Assembly: GCA_973895155.1 (NCBI GenBank)
Contig: OZ316896.1
Span: 11,594,001-11,658,000, forward strand
DNA: 64,000 nucleotides
Origin: Marsupella aquatica
Taxonomy: Eukaryota > Marchantiophyta
Direction: 5' to 3'
A program made the translations under genes and the position numbers. The notes beneath the pieces were generated by a model that was given only the letters and a program-made list of their open reading frames with translations, was not told the DNA's origin and did not search any database. Positions 35,910 to 48,282 of the stretch are shown piece by piece (position 1 is the stretch's first letter; each line of letters starts with the position of its first letter).

Positions 35910-37308
35910 CTGCACTTCAGGATCAGAGGACTTCAGTGCGCTTTTCCCTGCTGTAGATAGACTGCAATGTTCTGTGACAGGTGTTAACATGGTAGTTCCG
36001 TAGATACTTTTACAAATTTTTCTTGGCTCTCTGTAGTTATGCTCCTAACCTCCTAGCTCAGTTTCTTTGTTCACTACAGAGTTTGCATCAAGACAATGAC
36101 GGCAATAGCAATTTCTTCGGATTCATTATACAGGGTCTCGTCTGAGTGTCAGTACTCCATTCTCTTGTGCAGAAAAGAGCGTCTGCACCTGCAGCAAAGG
36201 TGATGTGAACATGACCACAATGTTTCGTAAATTTCTTTGCTCCTTTTATGGCAGACAATTGCTCACGGGGCTCGTGTTTAATTTCATTAGACGCTTAGGC
36301 ACATAGGTAGGAAATCGGTGGGAAAGACAAGAAAGCATTGGTTCGTTCATTCTCTCCAAATACTGTTGCGACAAACAGAAATGCAGTTTTACGGAAGGAA
36401 TATTATCTTCATTGACTCTTTTTTTTTAACAATACAGTGTAGCTTTTCTTCAGAAACCATTATTTGGCACGCTAACTTCACCATCACATTGCCTACAGGA
36501 CTTGTGAATACAGTCACTCGTCCCGACAAACCACAACTGACACTTACAAAATTTGAATCCTTGAAGACATTGAGAATCCAAATTGATATCCAAAATTGAA
36601 CATTTGAGGATCTCGTTTGAGAATCCAAAAGAAGAACCACTCGATTCTGGTACTTCTTTTGGAGCCCTTCGACTCAACCTGTTGGGGGGGTTCATATAAC
36701 CTTCATTAATTGACTTCTCATCAAAATTCATCACATGTCCTAATCCACCCATTCTACCGACCACTCTCCCACACGATCAGAACTTAGAGAGAATACCGGA
36801 AGAATTGCACGATGCCTTCGTCGTGTTGTTATACACACCGCCACACGGTAAGCATGTGCGCCACCAAACTCGAGGATTCGAGCACAAAATGAATCGTGGA
36901 TCAGACGACAACATAGAAGCCAGCGATCCTGAAAGGCAGCTGGTGGTCAGGTGCAACTCCATTGCGAGCTTCCTGTGTTTAAGAGCTAATCGACAACTAC
37001 TCAACACTGGTGTGTTGGTCAGAAAATGCTCAAACTCTCCAAGCCCAGAAAGGTGCTCTCATAGCTCTCCGATGTGCCTAGAGTCTGATGTCCACAGTGT
37101 CCTTCGAGATTCCCAGGCTTCAACTGAGCTCCCTCTGAGATTCGTCTGAGGCAGGACAATTGGAGTTCTCATAAGTATCAAAAAGGATCCTTCGACCCAA
37201 TGCACTTGAAGTGAAAATGCGAGCTGTTCCACTCTCAAGCCGCTTGACAGTGGAAAACCCCCTCTCTTGGATTAGCAAAAATTCGCGTGGCCACCATAGC
37301 CATGGCAT
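35910..37308 (-). other. candidate upstream exons of the FKBP gene
   Basis: Exon 35909 begins with two bases of a split codon, so a preceding exon must end in phase 1. A minus-strand ATG at 37303 opens MAMVATRIFANPREGVFH and could end at CACT before gtcaag. A 57-base piece 36188-36132, with tgcag before it and gtataa after it, keeps both phases and could be an exon between them. Together they would make a plastid transit peptide of plausible length. Both donors are weak, so this is a proposal only. Confidence 0.3.
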
Positions 37309-37721
37309 TCACAATTCTGGGCGGCGGGAGTCGGGAAAGAGGAACCCAGTCGACCGATATGCATCACATTTCTTCGTCAGTTTGCGGAGTGGATTTTGTC
37401 TGCTGGAACTGAAGCGATTGGCAGCGAGCTAATTGAATTCAGTGCTGGCCCACTTTCATGGGGCTCCTTGCCAACGCAGCCACAGAATCTAGCCCGACGT
37501 TTAGGCCATCAGGATGTTTGGTTTCTTGTGTCATCTCAAGATTCAGCTTTCTAAAAAGCTCAAATGATCTGAGTGGGGTCATACTCGTGTGGGGCCCCTG
37601 TTGCCTTTGTACTGCCTCTGGTGATATTTTGGTTGTGGTTGTTAGTACCGTATAGATATAACATTGCAAAAGAATAAAAATGCTAACAGTGCAAAAGAAC
37701 CAAAATGCACAAAAATGGGGT

Positions 37722-38255
37722 ATCCCCCAGTTGTGATTTGATCGTTTCAAAGAGGCTGCTCTTATATCATGGGAAAATTCCACCAAAGTTTATAAACCAG
37801 CGGAAAAACCAAAGTACTTATAAACGCTGTTCTTATATTGATATACATTCTTGTGCTCTTCGTCGTACAGTTCATGATGGCAAATGGAACCCTTGTTCGA
37901 GTTCTCCTCCATACAGATGTTACAAAGTGTTTGTCTTTCAAGGCTGTTGATGGCAGCTTTGTCTTCAAGCAAGGAAAGGTATAGTCCATTGCATTTCTGG
38001 TTCGTTTGAGGAATGATCGCTCAGTCCTATGATGTTGAAAAGCCCGTAGTTGTGCATGGTGGCTTTAGGTTGGTGCTTTCCTAAAGTCATATTATTCTGC
38101 AATTTATTTCTAGCATTTTCCCTATCTTATGGTCTGATATAGGGCATCCAAGTCCAGTTCTTGCTCTTCAAATTTCAGCAACAAACTCAGATGGTTTTAA
38201 AAGGGTGGGCATCCCAGAGTGGAAAACTTCTAGACTTTAACGCTGGGATACTGCG
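37722..38255 (+). pseudogene. inverted duplicate of Rab GDI exon 4 with flanking introns
   Basis: 37871-37978 matches GDI exon 4 (44291-44398, minus strand) over all 108 bases with four substitutions: two silent, two changing Ile to Leu and Tyr to Cys. The reading frame and both splice sites (acag before, gtatag after) are intact. The match continues through nearly all of intron 4 to about 38255, and into intron 3 back to about 37722, with more differences and several indels. The copy lies in opposite orientation to the parent, about 6 kb away, beyond the presumed 5' end of the FKBP gene. It is not a whole gene and probably yields no GDI protein. Confidence 0.92.
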
Positions 38256-38649
38256 GTGAGTCATCACACAAATTGCTAAGATACTGGAGATAATCTAGAA
38301 CCTCTACATAATCCCTTGTTGATATCTTATTACTAATTTTCAAACAGAAGCTAGATTGAAGCCTCTAGACCATAACTCTTTCCCCTCCATATAATTACTC
38401 TAATCATTTTTTAGAGTTTAATAAAAAAAATTAAATATAAAGTACATATAGGTCATTATATAAACACCTAGATTCTAGGGCATTGATACTTTGTGGGATA
38501 ACTATACTACTTCCGGAACCTTTACTCTTGTTAAAAGTTTCTTTAGCTCCGCAGAGAAAAATTACTACAATCCCAGTAACAAGAGCTAAAGGAATTTTTT
38601 ATTGCGGAGCTAAAGGAACTTCTTGTTATAAATAGTGTTTTGATTAATT
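38256..38649. other. intergenic, nothing recognised
   Basis: AT-rich. Around 38560-38630 GCGGAGCTAAAGGAA-type strings repeat, leading into the dispersed repeat. Confidence 0.4.
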
Positions 38650-38995
38650 TATAGAGCTACTTGAGATTTTTTGGGGGGAGTATTGTTGATGAATCATGTT
38701 TTTCAAAGAGTGCTACTCTTGTTACAAGAAGTGCTTCGAGTAATGTTTTGGATGCTGAGCTACCAAAAATCATGTTTTCCATACAACACTGCACTTGTTA
38801 CAAGGAGAGTTTTGAATACTTTGCCGCTGCGGGGCTGCAAAAGATTTTAAATGTGCGTCTTCACTCCATTCCATTTACATTCTCAATTTGACTTTGAGGT
38901 GACCATATAATGTTTAGGCTGACAAATTAATGTAGGTAAACAATTAATGAGAGAACTTACCATCTATTTGCACTTGGGCTGTCTCATAATTAGAT
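38650..38995. repeat. dispersed repeat, copy 2
   Basis: Two degenerate units carry AGAGTGCTACTCTTGTTACAAG and ACTGCACTTGTTACAAGGAG, each followed by GAGTA-TTTTG or GAATACTTTG and a GCTACC or GGCTGC block. Then come TTTAAATGTGCG and GGTAAACAATTAATGAGAGA. The order matches 6060-6520. Confidence 0.6.
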
Positions 38996-39065
38996 GTAAA
39001 ATGGTCTGCCCCCTATCACAACCATGGGGATAGCTGGAGACAACCTAGCAGTCCATCCAAGCTTT

Positions 39066-39175
39066 AGTTTCCATAGTATGGGAGTTTTCATAAAGGAAGG
39101 GGGGATTAGAACACACATAGTTTCCATAGTATGGGAGAACATGACTCATAAAGGAAGGGGGGATTAGAACACACT
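39066..39175. repeat. short tandem duplication, about 52-58 bp units
   Basis: TAGTTTCCATAGTATGGGAG followed by CATAAAGGAAGGGGGGATTA and GAACACAC occurs twice in succession. The second copy has a small internal insertion (AACATGACT). Confidence 0.85.
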
Positions 39176-39950
39176 GACAGGAAGAAAGATAAAGATCATT
39201 ATGATTCTACCCTAACGAGGTATAAGGTGGTATGAATTGACATAAGGAATGTATCGTACTTTATGCTATTTTGTGTTGACCAGAGGAGACAAATACACTG
39301 CTCATATAAATCTGAATTATCCTAGATTCGCTCCAAAAGGTCGATAAGGGAGAAGAAGAACACAAGTAGAAGAGGTCAGTAGGGCAGAAGGTCAAGGGGT
39401 TGAAACTTGGAAAGTCCACTTTTAAAGAGCCTTTTTACTGGGACTCTAGAATGTGGGGTACACTTACAACCTGGAGGACACTAGAAAGTGGAAAATAAAG
39501 AAAATGTTTAAAGAGGTTCTATGTATATTCAAGAATTAGGAAAAACAAAGAATGGACTAAGCTAAAGCAAATTAAAAACTAAGACTTACCTCTGAAAAAC
39601 AGCACTCCTGAATGGTCAAGCATCGCGCTCCAAAATTGAGGAAACAAACAGGCTGGGGCAAGCTTAGAGCACTCAACATGAGTACAAAAGGGCTGGTTGG
39701 CTTTCGACTCAATATCCATTTCACTTGGGTCCTCACACTTGCCTTGGCTGTTAGTGCCATCACAAAGGCTCACAACCCTCTCCCACAGGGGAGGTCATGC
39801 CTTGGGCTCCACCAGTGATCTCCAAGAGATGATTTTGCCTAAGTCTTTTGGGTGCCCCACAACTCTCTTCACAAAGCTACTAGGCGGTCTCAAATCTCGT
39901 CACACACATTTTCCAATAAGTGTTGGCTCTGGTCACGGGTACACATATTT
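39176..39950. other. intergenic, nothing recognised
   Basis: No supported gene. Confidence 0.4.
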
Positions 39951-39956
39951 TCCAAG

Positions 39957-40180
39957 AAGTGAAGTGGTAGACTCCCTAGAGCTTATCCTACCACTTGTGA
40001 CTGCGTTTTCCTGGAGGTAAAGTGGCAGACTTGCAGAAGCTTGTCATACCACTTCTGTTTTCCCAAAAGTAAAGTGGTGGACTGGCTAAGGCTTGCCCTA
40101 CCACTTGTGACCGCGTTTTCATGGAGGTCAAGTGGCAGACTTGCCAAAGCTTGTCTTACTCGCACTTCTGGGCTTCGGAT
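39957..40180. repeat. 60-bp tandem units that can form hairpins
   Basis: About four units alternate in type: AAGTGG(T/C)(A/G)GACT--C, then GCTT-TC or GCTTG-C, then TACCACTT. The ends of each unit (AAGTGG and CCACTT) are inverted repeats, so every unit can fold back. Every other unit also shares TGTGAC(T/C)GCGTTTTC-TGGAGGT, giving a higher-order period of about 120 bp. Confidence 0.75.
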
Positions 40181-41030
40181 CTTTCTGCAGCCCATGAGAT
40201 AACTTTGTCGAATATGGCACACAAGGACGCAGGAGAGATTAGGGGTGACAAGTTTCTGTGACATATACATGAAGTACTTCTTACTACAATTACGTCCCCC
40301 TCATCCTAAAGTGGGAAGAATTCTGTGTTGGATTTGTATCTGCATCGCGCTCCGAAATTGAGGGGAGCTAAGAACTGGGAGCCAATAATGAACTACGACT
40401 GTGAGGAACAAACGATCCATTGAGCCTCTCGCGAATGAGCCAATACATTGGGCATGAGCGAACGAGGAAGTAATCCAATGTCTTGTTGGGCGAGGGATTC
40501 ACGCATCCGAGTTACTACAGATGCGGTTGACAAAGAGATCAGGTATCAAACTTCGTGGCACGACCTTCTACTGCAATAGAACCCAACTCTCTTGTTTTCA
40601 TGAAAGCCCCGAGAGAGGTCACAGCTTCATCTGCCCATTACAAGCTACACTAAACTACAATGGGGTACATCATCATGCACATTGATTGAACACGTCATTG
40701 GAGGAACACTTGCACCGGGTTAAACACTAAACGAAATACTGTCAGAAACACTCTTAGAAACAGATTTTGAATCTCAATTCCAAAACAAAGAAGACCTCTG
40801 CTCAGCTTAGGCAGCTGAGTACAAAAACTCTTGCAGTCTTTTCATGTCTCATTCAAAAGGACATTTGCATATCGATGGCTTGGATTGCTGAAGAAAATAT
40901 TCCAAGCTGCTGTGTCACTAGTAAATAGATTGTCAGAGGCAGCATATACACAATCTGCTCAACAATAACCTATATGACATTCGTATCAACCACTTATCTA
41001 ACCTTTCAAATATACATGAACAATTGATGA
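40181..41030. other. 3' flank of the GDI gene
   Basis: Contains the presumed 3' untranslated region of GDI next to 41031. A phrase similar to GCATCGCGCTCC(A/G)AAATTGAGG occurs at 40345 and also at 39622, a short dispersed repeat. Confidence 0.4.
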
Positions 41031-44000
41031 TCACTCTTCTGCAGCGCTTGCAGCACTCAAGTCCACGCTCAGATCAAGTACCTGACAAAGTATAATCATC
41101 AGTGAAAAATTGTTGTAACATTCATTCAACAGACAGTGAAATGTGAAGCACACAAAACCTGCTAAGAACTAGTCTTGCACATACCTTTCCTGTGATCCTT
41201 GTGTACATTTGAAGCACATCAGCAACGGTAGTCTCAAAGTGTGTAGTCGGATCATAACTCTGCAAAATGAACATTTACATTGAGCTAGATACATTTGCTA
41301 CAAACCTAAAGATAAACATTGAAAGCGACCAGGGATATCAAGATCGCTTGTGGAAACTTCATACAATTGTAGAAACGATCTGAAGTGTGGCAACTTACTT
41401 TAGAGATGAAGACGTTGTCTAGACTCCAGTCATTTACAGGTTCATATCTATCATAGATGTCGACAATTCTCTCTTCAATGGGTCCCAGCAATCTGAGCCC
41501 AGCTTCTAATTCGATCTCAGGCCTGTCTGTCTCGGCCTCAGTTGACACAAAAGCAATATATTTGCCTTTAGGAGCAACGTTGTGGGAAAATGAGCAACAA
41601 AAAACATACCTGCATGTAACACAAGTCTTAGAGTTCCACATATGAAGGTCAACAGATTCGTGCATGGAGTTGCACCCCACTCAGGATCATGATCAACTAT
41701 GTTCGGACATCTGAGTCATACTAGAATCCTAAAGGTGCACACCCACCGAAAGTACATCGAAATTGGGTCATATCCAGAAATTCACTAGTGTGAGGTGCGG
41801 ATACCAGCTAGAAATCTAAGATACAGCGAAGATATGAAACATGAATTCAATAAGACCCCTGCCCGACATAGATATGATATGAACACCAAGCCCCTGCAAG
41901 TTGACTAAACTTTCAGCCTAAATCTGCGATTAGCCCACTGTAAAAAAATATACGAACAATAACAGCACAAACAGTAAAACTAAAAACTGGTAACTGAAAT
42001 ATCCGGCATGAAACCCGATATTACATTCAACCTCCAGCGTAATAGCCCAACTGAATCACTAAACTTAATTGGAGAGAGCAGCTTACACATCAGACTTCCG
42101 GTTCAGCTGCTTTTGAGGTAGAATCAACTGCACGGACTGAGCATCACCAGTATCCGGAATCGGATGATTCAATATACAGATTGCCCGGACAACTCTGCCA
42201 ACCTTTCTCACCTGGAATAGCAATTCACTTTCTTAGCGTTAACTCCTTAACAAATCTCACGTACTTAGTAAGACCTTGTGCGAGCAAGAGAATTTGCAGA
42301 TGAGAAAGTCACATCAACCAATACTTCTGACAGTTCAACAAAACTTTTCAATATGAAAACGGAGTCTGGGCTCACTCACAACGTCTAATGCTGAGAACGT
42401 TTATCAAGGCCAGTTATCTAAGACCTCCAATTCAATGACAATTCTTCCAGACTCATAGTTTCTCTTCCTCGGTCAAAAGGGTGGAAACATAACTTAAGCC
42501 ATACACAGCACTGAAAGCTGAAAGTTGGATAATAAAATATAAGGCTTCCGTAGAGTACGTTGCAATTACCTTATTTGGCATATAAGATGGATCACAGACA
42601 ACCTTCTTTGCCCTGGCAGTTTCACCCTCAGAAGTGACTCCTCTAGCTTGGCCCATCTCATCAAACTCAACCTGGAGAAACGAGTAAACTTGCACTAGTT
42701 TAGGAAACATTGGGCACTCCTTTCCATACTCCTGACAGACGCAGTACCTAACATCCACAATTCTCTACAATATTCCTCCAAATAAATCTAAGGGCATTAA
42801 AGCAACAAAAAAACAGGGCTACAGCAAAAGTCGCAATGATATAAAACATCCACTTGACCGGCTCTAAGATTTTAACTGTTACCACAACATTGACACATAT
42901 ATTGACGGGACAGGTTGGCACTGACTGGAGAGCATTTACCTTGCAGTCAGGCTTTGCCAGCATGTAAGTGCCACCGTAAACTGCGCTGAGTCGAGCAAAG
43001 GCCTGTAATCAAGTAGAGTTTTGTTATTAGTTGAATTGCAGAAATGAAATATCTAAGCTATATTCGTCCGCAAATATGGGCAAATTTGGAGAACAATCCT
43101 TTTAAACGGGCTTAAGCAAGCCTGGTTCCAAAGCCAACTGCAGCACAATGGCCGGGTAACAGGCACTGGTATGGAAAGAGCAACAGGAAGGCTAGGAGAG
43201 TTAGAAGTCCCACCTGAGGAAGTTCACCAAGTCCATACAAGGGATAAATGTACGGAGAACCACCAGCAAAGCGGGCCAAGGACTGTGCATAGAGCTGCAT
43301 GACAGCACGAATCCCACATCATGCAATCCACATAGCAAATCAAAAGGACTACCACAATTTTTTAACATGAGCAAACTACATCAATCAAATCACATGCCCA
43401 AGTAAATTCGTACTCAGCTAAAGTCAGCAAAATGTCAGCATACCTTCACCCTTGCCACCGTATCAAAGGCAGGTTGCTCCAAGTACGAGTCATCTCGGTG
43501 CAGTGCCAAGGCGTGACCGATAAAATCAATGGTGTTTTCCTCAATTCCGAACTTCCTGTTACATAAAATTTCAATAAATGATCAGCCCTACACGTTCCTC
43601 AGATCATGCAGCACTCTTGAACTTAAGGAATCCAGTGTACTATTCATCGTTCACTTCAATGGAGCAATTTTGTGTGCCCCTCAGCGGGCCCATCTGCAAA
43701 AACCCTGGCGTGCATCAGGGCTCCCTCCCGTCATTCTAACTCAAATATGTTTTAAACAAGAAGGAATATATTCATATGATCTCCCTGACACCCATCTCTA
43801 GAGTGCAAATCCTAAGTGGGTTCCTCGTCTGTAGGTTGACATGTCTTACGCGAAAAGCTCTTTTGTTGTGATAACCCTCAGGTCGAGTCCATCATGGGTC
43901 TTGGGCTCAGTCTCTTCATAGTCCTGAACATAGATGAAAAACTTCCGTGCACGACGCTTTTCAAAAAGGCCCATGAGAGGGGACTTCAAGGCTTCCACAT

Positions 44001-45664
44001 CGGTAGCAGGAACCTTATAGATCTGAAAACAGTATCCAAACGTTAATGTCTAGAAGTCTTCCACTCTGGGATGGTCGCCCTTGTAAACCATCGGAGCTTT
44101 GTTGCTGAAATTTAAAGAGCAAGAACTGGACTTGAATGCCCTTTATCAGACCACAAGAAAGGGAAAACGCCAGAAATATGACTTTAGGAAAGCATCAACC
44201 TAAAACCACCGTCCACAACTACAGGGCTTTTCAACATCATAGGACTGAGCGATCATTCCTCAAACGAACCAGAAACGCAATGGACAATACCTTTCCTTGC
44301 TTGAAGACAAAGCTGCCATCAACAGCCTTGAAAGACAAATATTTCGTAACATCTGTATGGATGAGAACTCGAACAAGGGTTCCATTTGCCATCATGAACT
44401 GTACGACGAAGAGCGCAAGAATGTCTATTAATATAAGAACAGCCTCTTTGTAACGATCAAATCACAACTGGGGGTTGCCATCGTCCTTCACGCCATCCAT
44501 TCAGCGATAATCAATCACAAATCAATCTTTAGTAGGTTGAGGTTCGAAGTTTCGCAGCAAGGAGCACCTTGGGGACTAAGTCCACGTTGTAATCCCTGTT
44601 AGAGCCCAGGAAAGCTGGAGGCTTCTCGTTGCCCTTGTACTTCTGCCACAACTGCGGCCAGTAACAACAACGTCAGCAGCAGCATTCTGGAGCACCAAAG
44701 AGTCGACAAAAAGAACTTACGAAGCGCATGACTTGAGCTGGTCTCAAGCTACCAAGGAATGCCTGGAACCCATACCTGATTAAGGGTCAACGAAGCAGAT
44801 GCCCCCCCGTAGTAGTCATTCCGGTCCATATGTAAGACCTAATTTATTAAGACGAATTGCAACAATGCGTAAGAATTTATATCCGGTTAGAAAGTTCTCA
44901 GGATGAGTCAATAATAGCAGAAATGAGGCAAAGTCGCCGATTCATAATACATGGACTGACAACGAGGAACATAACATCCTATCTGAGATCGAGTTTGACC
45001 GCGGCTTCTCAACGCATTCGTACAGCGAGGGAGGCAGTATGCAATCGTGAGAGTTTAACTTATCAAAATTAGAGAAACGTGGTCACTCCCTTCGAGTTCA
45101 CCAGTCTACACATAGTCTTCGACATTTCTCTCAGATCACAACATGTTGAGCGCAGATCTCAGATAACATTTCCCGCCGTTGCAAGTAGTACGGAATCAAA
45201 TCCGGGGTAGGAAACAGATGTAGATTCGACCTCACTGTCACTCTAACCCCACCACTTAAAATATGGTCCTCCTCTGCTCCTCAACTACTATAGGTAAGGC
45301 AACTAAGAAGGTGATAGAAGTAGATCATGCATTCCCTACTGACATGTGTTGCTTCCCCGGAAGCACACAAATAGTCCAATAATCGCGGGTGGAGCAGATC
45401 CAAAGTCAAAGCGCATCCCATTACCCTATGTCACTATGACTTACTCACAGTGATCAAACCTATCTCTCATAACCTATCAACTCCACGTCTTCCATCCCCT
45501 ACTCCGCACTTATACGCCGTGCCCACCGCAACTTTGAATCGTATTCCAGCGAGACCCGCACAACATGACAAATTTACCTTCAGCCGATCCACTGAGAGAA
45601 GACCGCTGAGAATACATTCCTTCAGCCCAGTGCCGAGAACGATCACATCGTACTCTTCATCCAT
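41031..45664 (-). CDS. GDI: Rab GDP-dissociation inhibitor
   Basis: Thirteen coding exons: 45664-45578, 44838-44776, 44651-44568, 44398-44291, 44022-43850, 43555-43444, 43294-43214, 43002-42940, 42671-42570, 42211-42087, 41609-41399, 41259-41185, 41081-41031. Every junction has gt..ag ends and matching phase, giving 444 residues, the usual length for plant GDI. It starts [20 protein letters not shown], the conserved dinucleotide-fold start of GDI/REP proteins. Other family blocks follow: [74 protein letters not shown] and the ending [15 protein letters not shown]. The family extracts prenylated Rab GTPases in the GDP form from membranes and returns them via the cytosol. Nothing looks damaged. 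One exon has been copied to 37.9 kb. Confidence 0.98.
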
Positions 45665-45686
45665 GGTTGCTCAAAATTTCGGCTGC

Positions 45687-46057
45687 CTGTATCACAATAC
45701 AACTTTAAGACGTCATTTGACCCACACCAAAAAACTCTACAAATCTATATCCTCAATCATGATCTCAGCCAAACCACAACACCCCCTGCCTTTATCTTGA
45801 TTCAACGAACCCGATGAGCCACGCGACACACTCTCCCGAGCCCTAATTCAAGCCCTCAATTTGCTCTCCGATACCACCCCACTCCACCCCGCCTAGTATT
45901 GCGCGAGCACAGCAGCAGCAGCAGTAGTAGTGATTCCAACTCTGCCTGTGTCCAGATCCTAATCTGGCCGGTCCTCATCGACAAACACCGTATCAATCGA
46001 CGGGGCAGTGACGACGGAAACAAAACTGCCCCAAAAACCCCTGCCCACAAAACCTAC
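45687..46057 (-). other. probable intron in the GDI 5' leader
   Basis: On the minus strand CAGCAG is followed by gtaggttttg (donor at 46057), and gatacag precedes GCAGCCG, 22 bases upstream of the GDI ATG (acceptor at 45687). A 371-base leader intron is common in plant housekeeping genes. The plus-strand ORF across it is a shadow. Confidence 0.5.
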
Positions 46058-46540
46058 CTGCTGATCCGCTCCAATAATCTCCTTCTCGCCCTCTGTATCA
46101 ATCCAGCCTCCTCAGCTCTGCTCCGCGAAGAATTATTGAAGCGGCAGGCAACAGCAAGCACTGCGAGCGACCGTGTTGCAAATGCAAACCCACGAGGATT
46201 CTCTCGTCTTTCCTCTTCTCTTCTCCTCTCCTCTTCACTCTTCTGCTCCTCTCTCTTGTGTCCCTTTTTCTCGTCTTCGTGCGTTCGTCCTTCCTTCCTC
46301 CCTCGTCGCCCCTACTCCCCTCGGCCCTCGCGCATGACGTGCAGACGGACGGCGGGCCGTCCATCTAGATTTGCGTCAGCCTTTCTGGGAATGCAGTGGC
46401 CGCCCCACTGTCGATCTGACGGTCACGAAACCCTGCCGTATTTTTCCGTCCGTCCGTCCGTCAGCCCATTTTCCGTCCGGTCGGAGGCGTCCACGGGTAG
46501 CCACATGCGGCTGTCCACGTAAAACCCGGCCCCGCCTATT
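46058..46540 (-). promoter_or_regulatory. GDI 5' leader and promoter, GA-rich on the coding strand
   Basis: 46198-46330 is a CT-rich tract (GA-rich on the minus strand), similar in style to the leader of the 27.2-kb gene. Farther upstream at about 46440-46500 TCCG(T/G)CCGTCCGTCCG repeats and CG-rich sequence mark a small GC island. No TATA box stands out. Confidence 0.4.
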
Positions 46541-48225
46541 ACCGTAGAGCCCAGTGTTTTTAGTGGCGGAAATTCGCCACATTCCACCTCCCCCAAAATC
46601 TTTCGCCACTTTTGTCAAAATTAGCTACTATTTTTCTGTCTCATTAGCGGGTATTCCACCTAATTGCGGGCCCCATTATCCAGAATGTAACGGTCAGCCT
46701 TAAATCTAGGGAAATCTGATGGTCAGGAAAATATTTAAATTAAGGAATTTTTTTGAGCATCTTCTCCTTCACACACTCTACATTCACCACTCTGGCGAAA
46801 AAGTTGAATCCTTAAAAAATACTCTGGTAGTGCCATTCTGGTTTGACCTGAGCAAGATATTAAATTTCTTCAATCCAGGAACAACCTCAATGCCAAATTA
46901 TTAGACTCATAAGCCCCCTTGGACCCAATGACAAAATGCCCGGATAGTCTGTAGAAAAACTCTTTTTGTGCTCAGCTAGCACTTTTTTTGGATTCCAGGA
47001 TATGAAACAATGCCAATGTATTAGACTCTGAAGCCCTTGTGGACAAATGTTTGGAAACATTCGATAGAAATTGACTTGAGTTTTCAGCTATAATTAATTT
47101 GACTTTATTAAGGTTAATTAATTATTGATTAAATTATAATAAAATCTGCTTACTTTCATGCTCACACATCTTAGGATCCATTGGGGATATAGGTTGGAGT
47201 GAGAGTATTGTCTCCCTTATTCTTTAAATGTATTCTCATATGTTATGGATAAATCAAAAATATGTCCATTTGTGGTGTCTCATTGATGTAATGTGAGATT
47301 GAGTGTCAGTTTCTTACAAGTTCATTCCAATGAGCCTGATATCATCAAATTTCATCGGGAATTGAGAGACCTATAATTTTTCAAAAATGAATTTATTTTT
47401 TCCTTGCAGCATTTCACTCACCTATGTAATCTTGACTGTAAGGGCAAAAACAGGGTTGGAGTCATCCGGGTTGCAAAAACTTAGCCAAGCCATTTAGCAA
47501 ACGTGGAAGTCCATTTAGGCTTTAATTTCATGACAAGACTTTGTTTAGTTCAATGCGCTTAAAATAATCTTCAAATTTAGATCACAAAATTCTTTTGAGG
47601 TTTCACAAGCACGTTAAACTAATTTTTAATATTAGTTATTTTTAGCCCAAATTGGGACTGCACTATGCTAAATCAGGGAGTTGGGAGGACTTCCCTCCCA
47701 TAAGTGTAATAGCCTTCCATTCAACAACGTTGCCACCTATTACCTACTTTCTTGCAAAACGAGGTTGAGACAAGATCCCAAACATAGGACACTCAACCAA
47801 GAGGAGAATCAAGGGAAACTTTTTGAACCCATGTGGATCTTTTTCCATGTACTTCCTTTCTCTCCTAGTACCCCTGCAAGAAGGTGAGATGGTAGAAGTA
47901 CTGTACATTGTGGATGCACTAGCCCCATTTGTGAGAACAAAGGTAAATGTGAATAGGAGGCCAAGTGTTGTGTTCCATTCACCCCTTCCAAGCCCACCCC
48001 TATTGCAACCCACTCCAAGATTGTTGGAGAGAATTGCAGACGTTTGCAGTTTTAGGGGTCACCCTCAAGAAAATGGCCTTCTGGTTAGCATTTTTCACAT
48101 TCTTCTCATATGCTATCATGGATCCTTAAGAAATTTCTCCACTCGTGGTGTCTCGTTGGTGTACCGTGTGATCGAGTGTCTCTCTCATGTTTTGCATTTG
48201 CTGTCTAGTCTGAGCTGAAAAATTC
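46541..48225. other. intergenic, nothing recognised
   Basis: A short inverted pair GTGGCG...CGCCAC sits at 46563-46580. ORFs at 47681-47887 and 47823-48218 (plus) and 47744-48018 (minus) overlap each other and have no recognisable domain. Confidence 0.4.
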
Positions 48226-48230
48226 TTACA

Positions 48231-48282
48231 CCTAGGAATCCCGTGTATATCAAAGTGCTCTGCCATTGAGCTACAGTCCTGT
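48231..48282 (-). repeat. truncated tRNA-like sequence
   Basis: On the minus strand GACTGTAGCTCAATGGCAGA followed by GCACTTTGATATACACGG looks like the D-arm and anticodon arm of a tRNA (box A TAGCTCAATGG). No T-arm follows. It is probably a tRNA-derived SINE head or pseudogene. Confidence 0.5.

Noticed and set aside
44136-44453. Plus-strand ORF over GDI exon 4
   Set aside because: Antisense shadow of a conserved exon; the similar minus-strand ORFs at 37762-37989 are shadows of the duplicated exon.
45450-46522. Plus-strand ORFs of 116 and 207 codons
   Set aside because: They lie opposite the GDI first exon, leader intron and CT-rich leader; serine/proline-rich composition reflects the CT tract.
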